Positions 1 through 9,455 of a stretch of 43,421 nt of DNA are shown here, piece by piece. Made by a program: the position numbers and the translations under genes. Source of the stretch: Opitutales bacterium (GTDB lineage: Bacteria; Verrucomicrobiota; Verrucomicrobiia; Opitutales; JABSRG01); the NCBI GenBank assembly GCA_028280845.1, contig JANQKZ010000023.1, forward strand, positions 1-43,421, written 5' to 3'. The notes beneath the pieces are model-generated. The model was not told where the DNA came from. It worked only from the letters and a program-made list of their open reading frames with translations, and ran no database searches. Numbering within the stretch: position 1 is the stretch's first letter; the number at the start of each line of letters is the position of its first letter.

Positions 1-6
1 CGAACC

Positions 7-756
7 ATGATCAGGTCCAACCTCCGGCGGGTTTTATCCCTTTCGTTCGCACTCCTTCTGGCCGCGGTGGCCTTGCCAGCCCAGGTCAACCTGAGCCCGG
101 TCACCCTTTATATCACGTTTTCTCCCGTCCTCGAGAGTGGAACCGACCCGGAGGGATTCGCCTCATCGACTTGGAGGATGAGCTGGGAGCTGCCGGAGAC
201 CTATAGCGTTGGCGGGGCCTCACACACGGCGGCTCGCGTTGCGAACGGCAGGCTGACCATTTCCGGCTCCGCCAGCCGGGACGGCACTTACACCATCACC
301 AGTCTCGAGAGTCAATCGGGGGAGTTTGCCTTTTTTCCCAACATCGGGAGGGACGCCTCGGGCACCCTCGTCTTTGCGTTTAGCCCGTTTTTCAATGACA
401 ACACGTTTTCTTTTGCGGGAGTAACGGTAACCGATTTCGCCGCTGAAGGGCCAACCCTTCTCAATACCCGGGCGCCGCCGGTGGGATCTCCGGTATTGGT
501 GGAACACTTCCACGGCGCGACGATCAGCAGCACTACACGCCTCCACGGCGTCAACAGCTTCGCGGTCAATAACGGGTCGGACATTTCCCGCTACTCCTTC
601 TCCAACGTCACGGTCATCCCCGAGCCGGGCACGTATGCGGCGGTGGTGGGTCTGTTCGCCCTGGGTCTCATCATCGCCACCCGGCGGCAGCCGCGGCGGT
701 CGGTCTCGGGTCGTTTGACCGAATCCGGCGACGCATTCCGCCCGGGGGGAGGGTGA
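7..756 (+). CDS. PEP-CTERM sorting domain protein
   Basis: A 249-residue exported protein. The N-terminus is a signal peptide (Arg-rich start, hydrophobic LSFALLLAAVALPA, then AQV). The middle is a beta-rich, Gly/Ser/Thr-rich domain of unknown function. Near the C-terminus is VIPEPGTYAAVVGLFALGL followed by ATRRQPRR: the PEP motif, a membrane helix and a basic cluster, which is the tripartite PEP-CTERM signal processed by exosortase in EPS-producing Gram-negatives such as Verrucomicrobiota. The tail runs about 20 residues past the basic cluster, longer than usual, so the stop may have drifted. A truncated paralogue follows directly. The role of the mature domain is unknown; surface or matrix location is inferred from the sorting tail. 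Confidence 0.85.
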   Translation: MIRSNLRRVLSLSFALLLAAVALPAQVNLSPVTLYITFSPVLESGTDPEGFASSTWRMSWELPETYSVGGASHTAARVANGRLTISGSASRDGTYTITSLESQSGEFAFFPNIGRDASGTLVFAFSPFFNDNTFSFAGVTVTDFAAEGPTLLNTRAPPVGSPVLVEHFHGATISSTTRLHGVNSFAVNNGSDISRYSFSNVTVIPEPGTYAAVVGLFALGLIIATRRQPRRSVSGRLTESGDAFRPGGG

Positions 757-828
757 CGCCGCTCCCCCGGGTCCGGCGATGCCTCAAGCCACCTTGCCAC
801 CCAGTCATCCTTCAACCTTCCGGTTCCC

Positions 829-1188
829 ATGACCAAAATCATCCGTCTTATGGCCCTCTGCGCGGCGCTTATCGGGACTGCCGCCGCGTTGCCAGCCCAG
901 GTCAACCTTTCAATCACGTTTACTCCCGTTCCCTACAGTGGAGCCCCCGATCCGGAAAGGTTTGGCTCATCGACGTGGACCCTAAGCTTTGCGCTGCCGG
1001 AGATCTATGGTCAGGGTGTGGGCTCACTCCCGGTGGCCCGCGTTTCGAACGGCACGCTGAGCATTTCCGGCTCGGCGAGCCGGGACGGCACTTACACCAT
1101 CACCAGTCAAGCGGGGGTCTTTGATTTTTTTCCCAATACCGCGGGAAACGCCTCGGGCTTCCTTCTCTTTAAGAAGAAATCGCCATAA
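829..1188 (+). pseudogene. Truncated paralogue of the preceding PEP-CTERM protein
   Basis: 119 codons with their own signal peptide (MTKIIRLMALCAALIG...LPAQVN). The sequence matches the upstream neighbour through the shared blocks FGSSTW/FASSTW, SGSASRDGTYTITS and FDFFPN/FAFFPN. Similarity stops abruptly after NASGFLLF; the frame then reads KKKSP and a stop. The second half of the domain and the whole PEP-CTERM tail are missing, so the product could be exported but not sorted. This looks like a tandem duplicate whose 3' half was lost by a rearrangement joining it to the unrelated gene-poor DNA that follows. It may still be translated as a short secreted protein. Confidence 0.7.
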
Positions 1189-1517
1189 GCACAAAATATC
1201 CGGAGTCGAAAGCGATTTATAGTTAAGCTCTGAAGGAACGGTGGAGATGCCATGCGCGATAGGGGTATTTATAATAAAATGAACCTTCGACTGACCAAAA
1301 AAAGAGTAACTGGAGCAACCATCCGTTCACTACTTCCGGTCACCACCCCGGCCACCATTCCGAAGCGCTTTGTTTTTTGTTACCGTGCCCGATATCGCCT
1401 CTCCGTTCGTCGTCAGTATGACAGCAGGAAATACTCCCGACAATCAGGGCAACTGCACCTGTATGACAGTCTGTTCCGAGCCCGTCTCCGGCTTCGATGC
1501 GGCGGGTAAGCGTAGGA
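1189..1517. other. Gene-poor segment after the truncated PEP-CTERM gene
   Basis: No gene could be supported here. The first 100 bases are AT-rich and contain TATTTATAATAAAATG near 1266. Short open frames exist on both strands around 1340-1564 but resemble no family and run into the repeat that follows. It is probably the remains of a rearrangement that removed the 3' half of the preceding gene. Confidence 0.5.
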
Positions 1518-2251
<734 letters not shown>

Positions 2252-2369
2252 GTGGGTGTGATCAGGGAAAGCCGAAGAATCAACGCGGGTGCCCCAGCCG
2301 GGTCAAACAAAAAGTGCAGCGGCGATTGGCTTTGCCAACAGGGTATTCTTCCCGTGTAAATGCGGGGCT

Positions 2370-4520
2370 ATGGTAGACACAAATTCCAATTCTCCATCGT
2401 CAATCGCGTTTAATGCCCACCATTCCCCGGTCGGTGCCTTTGCCTCGTTCACCTTGGGGTATCCGGGGGCCTCGGGTGGGTTCGGGTTAGAGTTGGGAAA
2501 GCCGGCGGATCAGCACATCTTTATCGGGGCAGAATCGGCCAAGGCTGCGGGCACCTTTGAGTTGCTTCCCTTTTTCGGAGAAATGGAAAATGAGCAGGAC
2601 CAGTTCGTGTTGGATTCGCAAGGGGATACGGTACGGAAAGCGCGGGTCTCGGCCGTTCCCTGGTCTGCGGTGACCCGTCGCTTTCGCCCGTGCACCGACT
2701 CCTGGTCGGCTGGTGACCTGACCTTTACCGTGTTCAGCCCCGCCTGGCCCTTGCCGGACCCCGCGGATGGGGATCCGGACGCGCTGAAGACCCGGCTCCT
2801 TCCGGCGGTCTTCGCCGAGCTGACCCTGGATAACCGTCAAGGGGATCGTGACCGGCGTGTCTTTTTCGGATACCAGCCCGACAACCATGCCCACCATATC
2901 CGGGAAAACTGGAACCTGGGCGAGGAAGGCATTTGCAGTTTGTGCGATGGCAGTCATTACGGAGTGGCTACCGCCCATCCCGGGAGCGGCACGGCCCTGC
3001 ATTTCGACCTGCAGACGATCCTGGGGGAAAGGGACCGGGAGCGGTTTCACTTTGGGAATGCGACAACGGGTATTGTCGATTGGATTGCGCCCGCAGGAGA
3101 GCGGGTGACGGTCCCCCTGGTCATCGGGTTTCATCGTGCGGGTGTGGTGACCTCCGGACTCGCCTGCCAGTATTTTTACACACGCTATTTTAAAACCTTG
3201 GATGAGGTCCTCCAGTATGGGGTGGATCACTTTGAAATATATAAACAGGCGGCGGTCGAGATGGATGCGCAGTGGGATTCCGCTGAGCTGTCCGAATCCC
3301 AACGCTTTCATATCGCACACAGTATAAGGTCCTACTACGGGAGCACCCAGTTGCTGGACCACCAGGGGAGTCCGCTGTGGGTTATTAACGAGGGGGAATA
3401 CCGGATGATGAACACCCTGGACCTGACGGCGGACCAGTTGTTTTTCGAGTTACGACAAAATCCGTGGACGACCCGCAATGTCCTGGATCACTACCTGAGG
3501 CGTTACAGCTATCGGGATGAAGTGGTGTTTCCCGGTGAGACAGAAGCTCACCCCGGGGGCTTAAGTTTCTGCCATGATATGGGGGTGATGAACTGCTTCA
3601 CGCGCCCGGGAACCTCCTGCTACGAGTTGAGCGGGTTGAAGGGCTGCTTCTCTTACATGACCCATGAAGAACTCGTCAACTGGTCCTGTTGTGCCGCCGC
3701 TTACTGTCATTCGACGGGCGACCGCACCTGGCGGGCCCAAAACGTGGATGTTTTCGAGGCGTGCCTGGACAGTTTGGTGAACCGGGATCACCCTGTCCCC
3801 GGGTCGCGGACGGGGATCATGAAACTGGACAGCACCCGGACGCGCGGGGGGGCGGAGATCACTACCTATGACAGTCTGGATGAATCCCTCGGGCAGTCCC
3901 GGGGAAACACCTACTTAGCCGTAAAGACCTGGGCCACCTACCTGGCTTTCGAATCTTTGTTTTTGACAGAGGGGCGGGAGGACCTGGTGGCTGTTTGCCG
4001 CGATCAGGCGAACCGGGTTATGCAATCGCTTCTGAAGGCGGTCCGGTCGGATGGTACGATTCCGGCGGTGTTGGAAGGGGACCATTCATCGGTTATCATC
4101 CCCATCATTGAGGGATTGGTTTTCCTGAGATTCACTGGAAGGGAGGATGTCTTAAAGGAAGACAGCCCCTATGCGCCGCTGGTAGCCGCCCTGAAAACCC
4201 ACTTTATCGCCGTATTAAAACCAGGAGTCTGTCTGTTTGAGGACGGTGCCTGGAAACTGTCCTCGACCAGTATCAATTCCTGGTTGAGTAAAATCTACCT
4301 TTGCCAATACGTGGCCCGGGACATTCTGGGGATAACCGGACCGGCGGTGGAAGCTGCGGCTGACAAGGCTCATCAGGCATGGTTAACCGGACATCCCAAT
4401 GCTTATTGGGCTTGGGGAGATCAGTTTTATTCAGGCGATTTAAAGGGAAGTAAGTATTATCCCCGCGGGGTGACTTCCTGTCTTTGGTTACCGGAGCCAC
4501 AAGTGGGATCCCTATCCTGA
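2370..4520 (+). CDS. Glycoside hydrolase family 52, beta-xylosidase
   Basis: 716 residues, close to the roughly 705 of the Geobacillus GH52 beta-xylosidase, which it resembles end to end: FNAHHSPVGAFASFTLGYPG at the start, AHSIRSYYGSTQLLDHQG, NEGEYRMMNTLDLTADQLFF, LDSTRTRGGAEITTYDSLD, and SKYYPRGVTSCLWLPE at the end. The family hydrolyses non-reducing xylose from xylo-oligosaccharides with retention. If the recalled catalytic numbering (E335, D495) is right, the same offset of 6 gives nucleophile Glu341 in NEGEY and acid/base Asp501 in TTYDSLD. There is no signal peptide, so it should act in the cytoplasm on imported oligosaccharides. The ATG at 2370 fits the family start; an in-frame extension to 2289 would run towards the tRNA. 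No transporter or other xylanolytic gene is adjacent. Confidence 0.93.
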   Translation: MVDTNSNSPSSIAFNAHHSPVGAFASFTLGYPGASGGFGLELGKPADQHIFIGAESAKAAGTFELLPFFGEMENEQDQFVLDSQGDTVRKARVSAVPWSAVTRRFRPCTDSWSAGDLTFTVFSPAWPLPDPADGDPDALKTRLLPAVFAELTLDNRQGDRDRRVFFGYQPDNHAHHIRENWNLGEEGICSLCDGSHYGVATAHPGSGTALHFDLQTILGERDRERFHFGNATTGIVDWIAPAGERVTVPLVIGFHRAGVVTSGLACQYFYTRYFKTLDEVLQYGVDHFEIYKQAAVEMDAQWDSAELSESQRFHIAHSIRSYYGSTQLLDHQGSPLWVINEGEYRMMNTLDLTADQLFFELRQNPWTTRNVLDHYLRRYSYRDEVVFPGETEAHPGGLSFCHDMGVMNCFTRPGTSCYELSGLKGCFSYMTHEELVNWSCCAAAYCHSTGDRTWRAQNVDVFEACLDSLVNRDHPVPGSRTGIMKLDSTRTRGGAEITTYDSLDESLGQSRGNTYLAVKTWATYLAFESLFLTEGREDLVAVCRDQANRVMQSLLKAVRSDGTIPAVLEGDHSSVIIPIIEGLVFLRFTGREDVLKEDSPYAPLVAALKTHFIAVLKPGVCLFEDGAWKLSSTSINSWLSKIYLCQYVARDILGITGPAVEAAADKAHQAWLTGHPNAYWAWGDQFYSGDLKGSKYYPRGVTSCLWLPEPQVGSLS

Positions 4521-4688
4521 GGGAGCATCCTGGGCAGGCCGTCCCACATGCTGAATGCATGGCTAAGACCAGGTTTTTGCCTGTTCAGGCTGCTTTGTCC
4601 CCAAAAAAGAGGAATATTTTGCATTTTACAGGGATCTTTTCGATAGTTGCATAAACAAAACAGATAAAATCTGGTTATATTTCCTGAG

Positions 4689-5759
4689 GTGAGACCCGCA
4701 TCCCACATCCGGCATTTCTTTTCTTCCGTCTTGGTCTTTATCGGGATTGGATTCGCTGTTGCCGGAAACCGGATGGAGGCGAACCCGGGGGAAGACTTCC
4801 TGCTCAATTTTTATCCCCCGGATGAGACTTTGCCTCAGGTGATGGAAACGGAGTTTCCCACCTTCCCCGCTATCCGGATGGCGGGGCGGTTCATTCCCGT
4901 CGTGGGAGTGGACGTCAACCGCCCCTATTATATTTTTGGAGGAAAGAAGGTCTATGTAAGGGAAGACCAAGAGGTGTTATTCCTCCCGGTCAGTCACTTT
5001 GCCCGGGGATTTGTGGATTTGAATATTTCGGAGGAGGCCTTTCCGAGGGAAGGAGACTACGTAGATCTGTCCCGTTCCGAAACGGAGTGGGTGCGGGTAC
5101 CCCAGCTTCGATCCGGGGCGAGCCGGTCCCTTGTAACTTCCTTTGAAGTGATCCCCGATGATCGATTGAGGAGAGCCTTTGCCGTGCTCGTCTTTTATGA
5201 TGATAACTTCAACAGGAAGCTCTTCTGGCGGCAGCTGGGAAATCTGCGCCAAGGGCAGACCAAGGATGTGAAACTGATCACTGATCCGATCCCCAGAGAT
5301 GGGAGCTACCCGCACAATTTTATCCTGGTGTTTTCGGTGAAGGGCGAGCATAAGACGTCGCGGCGCATCGAGCTGGGCAAGATTTTATCCGCGATGGATT
5401 TAAAGTGGACGATGGGGTTCCACCAGCACTACATCAAAGGGAATCCGGGAGTCGATCTACCGGCCTTTCCGATTCATCGTGGGAATATGATGCTCCCGTT
5501 GGATTACATCCTCAATAGTCCCGGCGGGACCGTACGGGTAAGGTTGACGGTCGATGAGTTCGGATATGTGAAGGATCCGGTGATTGATGATGGGACAGAT
5601 GAGATCCTGAACAATGCGGCATTGGTCAGTTTAATGACCTGGAAGTTTTTTCCGGGACTGAGAAACGGTAGTCCGAAGGATACAAAAGTGCGAATCCCGC
5701 TTGTATTTCGGGGGAACCCGCGAAACACATCCCTGGATCCAGGTGGTGGCGGAGAATGA
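4689..5759 (+). CDS. Secreted protein with C-terminal TonB-like domain
   Basis: 356 residues from a GTG start. The N-terminus (HFFSSVLVFIGIGFAVAG) is a signal peptide or anchor. Residues of about 30-250 are unrecognised. The last 80 or so residues (GGTVRVRLTVDEFGYVKDP... ALVSLMTWKFFPGLRNG.PKDTKVRIPLVF) match the TonB C-terminal fold: a V.V...G.V..P.I..........A...L..W.F.P....G beta-alpha-beta pattern. Unlike a classical TonB it has no proline-rich spacer, so it may be a periplasmic protein that borrowed the domain. It stands alone, about 170 bp after the xylosidase, with an AT-rich upstream region (GGTTATATTTCCTGAGGTGAG). Confidence 0.7.
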   Translation: MRPASHIRHFFSSVLVFIGIGFAVAGNRMEANPGEDFLLNFYPPDETLPQVMETEFPTFPAIRMAGRFIPVVGVDVNRPYYIFGGKKVYVREDQEVLFLPVSHFARGFVDLNISEEAFPREGDYVDLSRSETEWVRVPQLRSGASRSLVTSFEVIPDDRLRRAFAVLVFYDDNFNRKLFWRQLGNLRQGQTKDVKLITDPIPRDGSYPHNFILVFSVKGEHKTSRRIELGKILSAMDLKWTMGFHQHYIKGNPGVDLPAFPIHRGNMMLPLDYILNSPGGTVRVRLTVDEFGYVKDPVIDDGTDEILNNAALVSLMTWKFFPGLRNGSPKDTKVRIPLVFRGNPRNTSLDPGGGGE

Positions 5760-5783
5760 AAGCGGGCGAGGGCGGCGATCGTA

Positions 5784-6278
5784 TTAATCAGGGCGGGCTC
5801 TCTCTTTCAGGGCCTTGAAGTGATAGATGATAAATTCATCGGCATCCCGGATGGTTTCCGGACGGTCAAACAGGGTTTGAAAATCCGGGAAGTAGGCATC
5901 CCCCTTTACCTTTCGCTTGACTACAGTCAGGAAGAGGTCGGAACACAGCGGAAGAGTCTGCTCATAAATCTCACTCCCTCCACAGATCCAGATTTCCTTA
6001 TCTGTTTTAATGAGCGGGAGTTGCTCAATTTCTCGAACAATTTCCAGGCCGGGATAGTCGCTTGCCTTGGCGCTCCGGCTGACAATGACCGTCTCTCGAC
6101 CGGGAAGGGGTTTCCCAATCGAATCGAAGGTTTTTCTGCCCATGACCAGCAGTTGGCCCATGGTCTTGTCTTTGAACCACTGAAACTCTTCGGGGATGTT
6201 CCAGGGGAGGTCTCCATCGTCTCCGATGACACGGTTGATGGACATGGCGGCGATCGCCTTAAACGGTTGAGTTGACAT
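5784..6278 (-). CDS. folA: Dihydrofolate reductase
   Basis: 164 residues, normal family length. It reduces dihydrofolate to tetrahydrofolate with NADPH in the cytoplasm. The N-terminus AIAAMSINRVIGDDGDLPWN holds the conserved N.VIG..G.LPW element; EEFQWFKDKTMG carries the acidic residue that protonates substrate; VMGRKTFDSIGKPLPGR is the NADPH-binding segment; IWICGGSEIY is the GG.E.Y motif. It lies 69 bp behind thyA on the same strand; ThyA produces the dihydrofolate that this enzyme recycles, so a two-gene operon is likely. Its 3' end converges on the TonB-C gene with only 24 bp between. Confidence 0.97.
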   Translation of the reverse strand: MSTQPFKAIAAMSINRVIGDDGDLPWNIPEEFQWFKDKTMGQLLVMGRKTFDSIGKPLPGRETVIVSRSAKASDYPGLEIVREIEQLPLIKTDKEIWICGGSEIYEQTLPLCSDLFLTVVKRKVKGDAYFPDFQTLFDRPETIRDADEFIIYHFKALKERARPD

Positions 6279-6347
6279 AAAAAGAATCGGTTTAAATTCG
6301 AACTTGTTTCGAGTTTAGTGATTCGAATTTCCGTCCAGGCCGATGGC

Positions 6348-7148
6348 CTAAACCGCAATGGGCGCCTTTATGCCGGGGTGGGGATCATAATTCTCAATGA
6401 CGAAATCTTCATAGGCAAAACCATCGAGCCTGGTGACATCCGGATTCAGGCGAAGGGTGGGAAAGGGCCGAGGCTCGCGGGTGAGCTGGAGTTTGGCCTG
6501 TTCCACATGATTGGCATAGAGATGGAGATCTCCGAAGGTATGAACAAACTCACGCGGCCTGAGGCCACAAACCTGAGCCACCATATAGGTGAGGATGGCA
6601 TAGGAAGCGATATTGAAGGGAACTCCAAGAAAGATATCAGCGCTACGCTGGTACAATTGGCAGCTCAGGGTGTTATCCCGCCCGACAAAGAATTGGAACA
6701 TGGCGTGGCAGGGAGGCAGGGCCATCTGGTCGAGTTCGCCCGGATTCCAGGCACACACCAGGTGGCGCCGGCTTTGGGGGTGGTTCCGAATACTGTGCAG
6801 GACCTGTTCAATCTGGTTGACGGTGCCTCCTCCGGGTTTCTGCCATTGCGTCCACTGTGCTCCGTACACCCGGCCGAGGTTGCCTGCTTCGTCTGCCCAT
6901 TCGTCCCAGATCGTCACCTGATGGTCGTTCAGGTATTTCACATTGGTGTCGCCGTTGAGGAACCAAAGCAGCTCATAGATGATGGACTTCAGGTGGACCT
7001 TTTTGGTCGTAAGAAGGGGGAACTGGTCAGCAATCCGGAAGCGGATCTGGCGTCCAAACAGGGCGTATGTGCCGACTCCGGTCCGGTCCTCCCGAAATTC
7101 TCCGCGCTCCAATGTTTCTTTCAATAAATCCAGGTAGGCTGACTCCAT
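6348..7148 (-). CDS. thyA: Thymidylate synthase
   Basis: 266 residues, matching the 264-residue E. coli type. It methylates dUMP to dTMP using methylene-tetrahydrofolate, leaving dihydrofolate. Visible motifs: [13 protein letters not shown] with the phosphate-binding Arg, [35 protein letters not shown], the catalytic cysteine in [30 protein letters not shown], and [10 protein letters not shown]. It is the first gene of thyA-folA. The classical folate-dependent enzyme is present; no flavin-dependent ThyX is in the window. Confidence 0.97.
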   Translation of the reverse strand: MESAYLDLLKETLERGEFREDRTGVGTYALFGRQIRFRIADQFPLLTTKKVHLKSIIYELLWFLNGDTNVKYLNDHQVTIWDEWADEAGNLGRVYGAQWTQWQKPGGGTVNQIEQVLHSIRNHPQSRRHLVCAWNPGELDQMALPPCHAMFQFFVGRDNTLSCQLYQRSADIFLGVPFNIASYAILTYMVAQVCGLRPREFVHTFGDLHLYANHVEQAKLQLTREPRPFPTLRLNPDVTRLDGFAYEDFVIENYDPHPGIKAPIAV

Positions 7149-7239
7149 GAAGGGGAGGTATACATTTAAAGTTTGGAGGAAAGCAAGCTGGCACAGGAAA
7201 AACTTGCCACAGGAATCGGGGAGGGAATGATGGTCGCTT

Positions 7240-7830
7240 ATGGGTTATCTCTGTCTGGACACCTTTGGGAAAGGCATCTCAAGCTTCTGGTTTGGTGTGG
7301 GGGCGTATTTGCTTTTTCCGGGGGTTGCGCCCGGGCAACCCGCTGAGGTGGACTTAACGATGAGGGAGGAGCGCCTGAGCCAGAAGCAATTTCCGGAAGA
7401 GCAGGTTGTGATCGTGCGAGACGATGAATTCCAGCCGAAGGGAAAGCTCGAGGAGCGATGGCCCCCGGCTTATGCCCCCCTGAATCGCAAGCCTTCCGCT
7501 CCGCTCAACATGGAAGGGAAACGACCGGAGATCCGGAAGGTTGGGGAAATTCGGGAGTATCCATTGCGTAATTTTGATGAGGCTCAACCTGACCCGCATA
7601 GCGATTTACACGGGCGCAAGGGGCGGCAGCCGGGAGAAATGGAGTCAGCCTTGACGCGTGATGCGCGGGTCGTCAATTTGGGGCCTTCCTCGCATGCGTA
7701 TCAGGCCCTGGTGAATAACCTGTCGATGGCCGATATCAACCCATACCAGTTTCAGAAAAACCAAGCCAGAGAGCCAGGCCTCCCGGTTACCCGAGCCGGG
7801 GGCGGGCCAGAACGGACAAGGAATCGGTGA
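7240..7830 (+). CDS. Hypothetical secreted protein
   Basis: 196 residues that I do not recognise. A hydrophobic stretch at about residues 12-30 ([20 protein letters not shown]) followed by QPAEV looks like a signal peptide. The rest is polar, charged and rich in Pro, Arg and Glu, with no clear domain, and is probably largely disordered (for instance [18 protein letters not shown]). It lies in the gap between divergent thyA and the Mrp operon with no operon partner. The reading frame is convincing for its length and its plausible export signal, but no function can be proposed. Confidence 0.55.
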   Translation: MGYLCLDTFGKGISSFWFGVGAYLLFPGVAPGQPAEVDLTMREERLSQKQFPEEQVVIVRDDEFQPKGKLEERWPPAYAPLNRKPSAPLNMEGKRPEIRKVGEIREYPLRNFDEAQPDPHSDLHGRKGRQPGEMESALTRDARVVNLGPSSHAYQALVNNLSMADINPYQFQKNQAREPGLPVTRAGGGPERTRNR

Positions 7831-7858
7831 CAGAGACCAGGCTCTTCGTAGCTTATTG

Positions 7859-7887
7859 TTGACAGGTGAACCTGCACTAAAATTACT
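7859..7887 (+). promoter_or_regulatory. Candidate promoter and dyad upstream of the Mrp operon
   Basis: A perfect TTGACA lies at 7859-7864. The best -10 at 17-bp spacing, ATTACT at 7882-7887, is weak. Between them is the inverted repeat CAGGTGAACCTG (7863-7874, CAGGT/ACCTG with a 2-base centre), placed where a repressor or activator could bind. The start codon of the first Mrp gene is about 140 bp further on, which would leave a long leader. Sequence pattern only. Confidence 0.35.
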
Positions 7888-8028
7888 TAAACCTTTTGTC
7901 GTAAAACTACTTATTTCTGTTATTGCTGTGAAGTCTGATAATGAGACCGGTTATTCAGGGGTTGAATCAATAAAGGTCTTGGCATTCCCGAGGCGTCCTC
8001 TCAGAGCCAGGAAGGAGTGGGGCAATAC

Positions 8029-8604
8029 ATGACGACTGCTGTCTCCACCCGCGGTGGCAGGCTCCGGCTGTTAAAGCAACGCATACTGGCGGGCGTCGTC
8101 CTGTTCGGAATGTGGGTCCTCCTCAGTGGGAAACTAGAGGTATTTCATCTTGGTGTGGGGGTGCTGTCCGTTTGGGGAGCGCTTTGGATGCATGCCCACA
8201 TGCCTCAATTGGAACTGGTGGACCATCCCCTGCTCCGTCCCTTCCGGTGTATCACTTATCTCATCTGGTTACTTTGGCAGATGGTGTTATCGGCCCTGCA
8301 TGTTGCATGGGTCATCCTCCGGCGCGAAAATAGCGGCCTTGATCCCAGACTGATCGCCTTTAAATCACCGCAACCATCCCTTGTCCAAAGTGTTCTCTTC
8401 GGAAACTCCATCACACTCACCCCCGGCACGCTGACCCTGGACCTGCAAGATAATCGCTACCTTGTCCATGCGTTGACGGATGAGACCGCCTCGGATGTGC
8501 TTTCAGGGAATATGGCGAAACGCGTTGCCTATTTGAGCGGTCCCGTCGATGAGGAGCCAATGGTGGAGGCTGTGTCGACCGAGGATTGGGAGGTGAAGAT
8601 GTGA
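8029..8604 (+). CDS. mrpE: Mrp/Mnh antiporter subunit E
   Basis: 191 residues. The ATG at 8029 is preferred over the GTG at 8017 because GAAGGAG at 8011-8017 would be its ribosome site, although the spacing is long. The first hydrophobic segments (ILAGVVLFGMWVLLSGKL, then LGVGVLSVWGALWMH) and the cytoplasmic half with NSITLTPGTLTLDLQDNRYLVHAL match MrpE: the last block is the conserved N..TLTPGT...... ...VHAL signature. MrpE is needed for assembly or full activity of the cation/proton antiporter complex in the inner membrane. First gene of the operon; its TGA overlaps the GTG of mrpF. Confidence 0.93.
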   Translation: MTTAVSTRGGRLRLLKQRILAGVVLFGMWVLLSGKLEVFHLGVGVLSVWGALWMHAHMPQLELVDHPLLRPFRCITYLIWLLWQMVLSALHVAWVILRRENSGLDPRLIAFKSPQPSLVQSVLFGNSITLTPGTLTLDLQDNRYLVHALTDETASDVLSGNMAKRVAYLSGPVDEEPMVEAVSTEDWEVKM

Positions 8605-8870
8605 GTACGGCGATTGTCATCCTTCTGGTGCTGTTTACGATCATCATTCTGATTCCGTTCTATCGGGTCTGGAAGGGTCCGACCGTCTACGATCGCTTGC
8701 TTGCCATCGGGGCAATTGGTGGCAAGGTGCTGGCGCTAATTTTACTGTTGGGGCTTCATTATGAGCGCTTTTCGATGTTCATCGACATTGCCTTGGGTTA
8801 CGCAACCCTGAACTTTATTGCTGGTATTGCTATGGCCGAGTATTTTCGAATGAAGGAGGGCAAGTCATGA
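8601..8870 (+). CDS. mrpF: Mrp/Mnh antiporter subunit F
   Basis: 89 residues with three predicted membrane segments, the normal size for MrpF. The motif YRVWKGPTVYDRLLAIGAIG corresponds to the family's R...GP...DR..A....... element; FIDIALGYATLNFIAGIAMAEYF is the third helix. The start is GTG at 8601, overlapping the mrpE stop (GTGA) with GGGAGGTGAA just upstream, so translation is probably coupled. The product sits in the inner membrane as part of the Mrp complex. Confidence 0.94.
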   Translation: MSTAIVILLVLFTIIILIPFYRVWKGPTVYDRLLAIGAIGGKVLALILLLGLHYERFSMFIDIALGYATLNFIAGIAMAEYFRMKEGKS

Positions 8871-9202
8871 GTACAGCTGTCTTCATCGTGGGGTATTGTA
8901 TCATTCTCTTTGGCATGGGAATCATGTTGATTGGAAGCATCGGAATTCTCCGTTTGCCTGATTTTTTTTCCAGGACTCACGCGGCCTCAATGGTCGACAC
9001 CGTGGGAATTGGCATTGTTGTAGTAGGTATCGCTGTCACGCAGGGTCTAAGTTACGACAGCCTCAAGGTGCTGGTGGCGGGGGCTTTTCTTATGCTGACC
9101 AACCCGGTCGCGGCCCATTCACTCGCGCGGGCTGCTTTGAAAGCCGGCGAGCGGCCCTGGACTCGTAGGAAAATCGAAAAACATGAAGAGGAGGAGGCTT
9201 AA
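8867..9202 (+). CDS. mrpG: Mrp/Mnh antiporter subunit G
   Basis: 111 residues, three membrane segments, then a charged tail. The signature is GSIGILRLPDFFSRTHAASMVDTVGIG, the strongly conserved G..G..RLPD...R.HA.....G segment of MrpG/PhaG, followed by LMLTNPVAAHSLARAA. The ATG overlaps the mrpF stop (ATGA), with AAGGAGG eight bases before it. The acidic C-terminus (KIEKHEEEEA) contains the ribosome site of the next gene. Confidence 0.95.
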   Translation: MSTAVFIVGYCIILFGMGIMLIGSIGILRLPDFFSRTHAASMVDTVGIGIVVVGIAVTQGLSYDSLKVLVAGAFLMLTNPVAAHSLARAALKAGERPWTRRKIEKHEEEEA

Positions 9203-9209
9203 ATTACCG

Positions 9210-9455
9210 ATGCTTTGGTCTGTTGAACTGCTTCTCTACGTCTTTCTGATCATTACAGCCCTGGTGGCCCTGGAAGTTCGCGATCTTCTGGCTGCCGCCA
9301 TCACCACAAGTGTCTTCAGTTTCGTCACGGCAGTGCTCTTTGCCGAGTTTGAGGCGGTGGATGTGGGCTTCACGGAGGCCGTGGTTGGAGCCGGAGTTGT
9401 GGGTGTGTTTTTCATCGCCGCCATTGTTCGAACCACACGGGAGACCAAGGATTGA
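9210..9455 (+). CDS. DUF4040 / MbhD-like subunit (MrpA C-terminal part 1)
   Basis: 81 residues, three membrane segments. In standard Mrp systems this sequence lies inside the C-terminal region of the large MrpA; here it is a gene of its own, as in archaeal Mbh and related Mrp clusters. EVRDLLAAAITTSVFSFVTAVLFAEFEAVDVGFTEAVVGAGVV carries the conserved DL..A.......S...A......APDVA.TEA.VGAG pattern, with a conserved acidic residue in FTEAVVGAG. ATG at 9210 is chosen because GAGGAGG at 9188-9197 precedes it; the in-frame ATG at 9183 inside mrpG is possible. Confidence 0.88.
   Translation: MLWSVELLLYVFLIITALVALEVRDLLAAAITTSVFSFVTAVLFAEFEAVDVGFTEAVVGAGVVGVFFIAAIVRTTRETKD

Noticed and set aside
2487-3362. 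291-codon minus-strand frame opposite the GH52 gene
   Set aside because: Antisense shadow of a strongly conserved enzyme; no recognisable domain.
6318-7127. 269-codon plus-strand frame opposite thyA
   Set aside because: thyA on the minus strand is unmistakable; the antisense translation has no family features.
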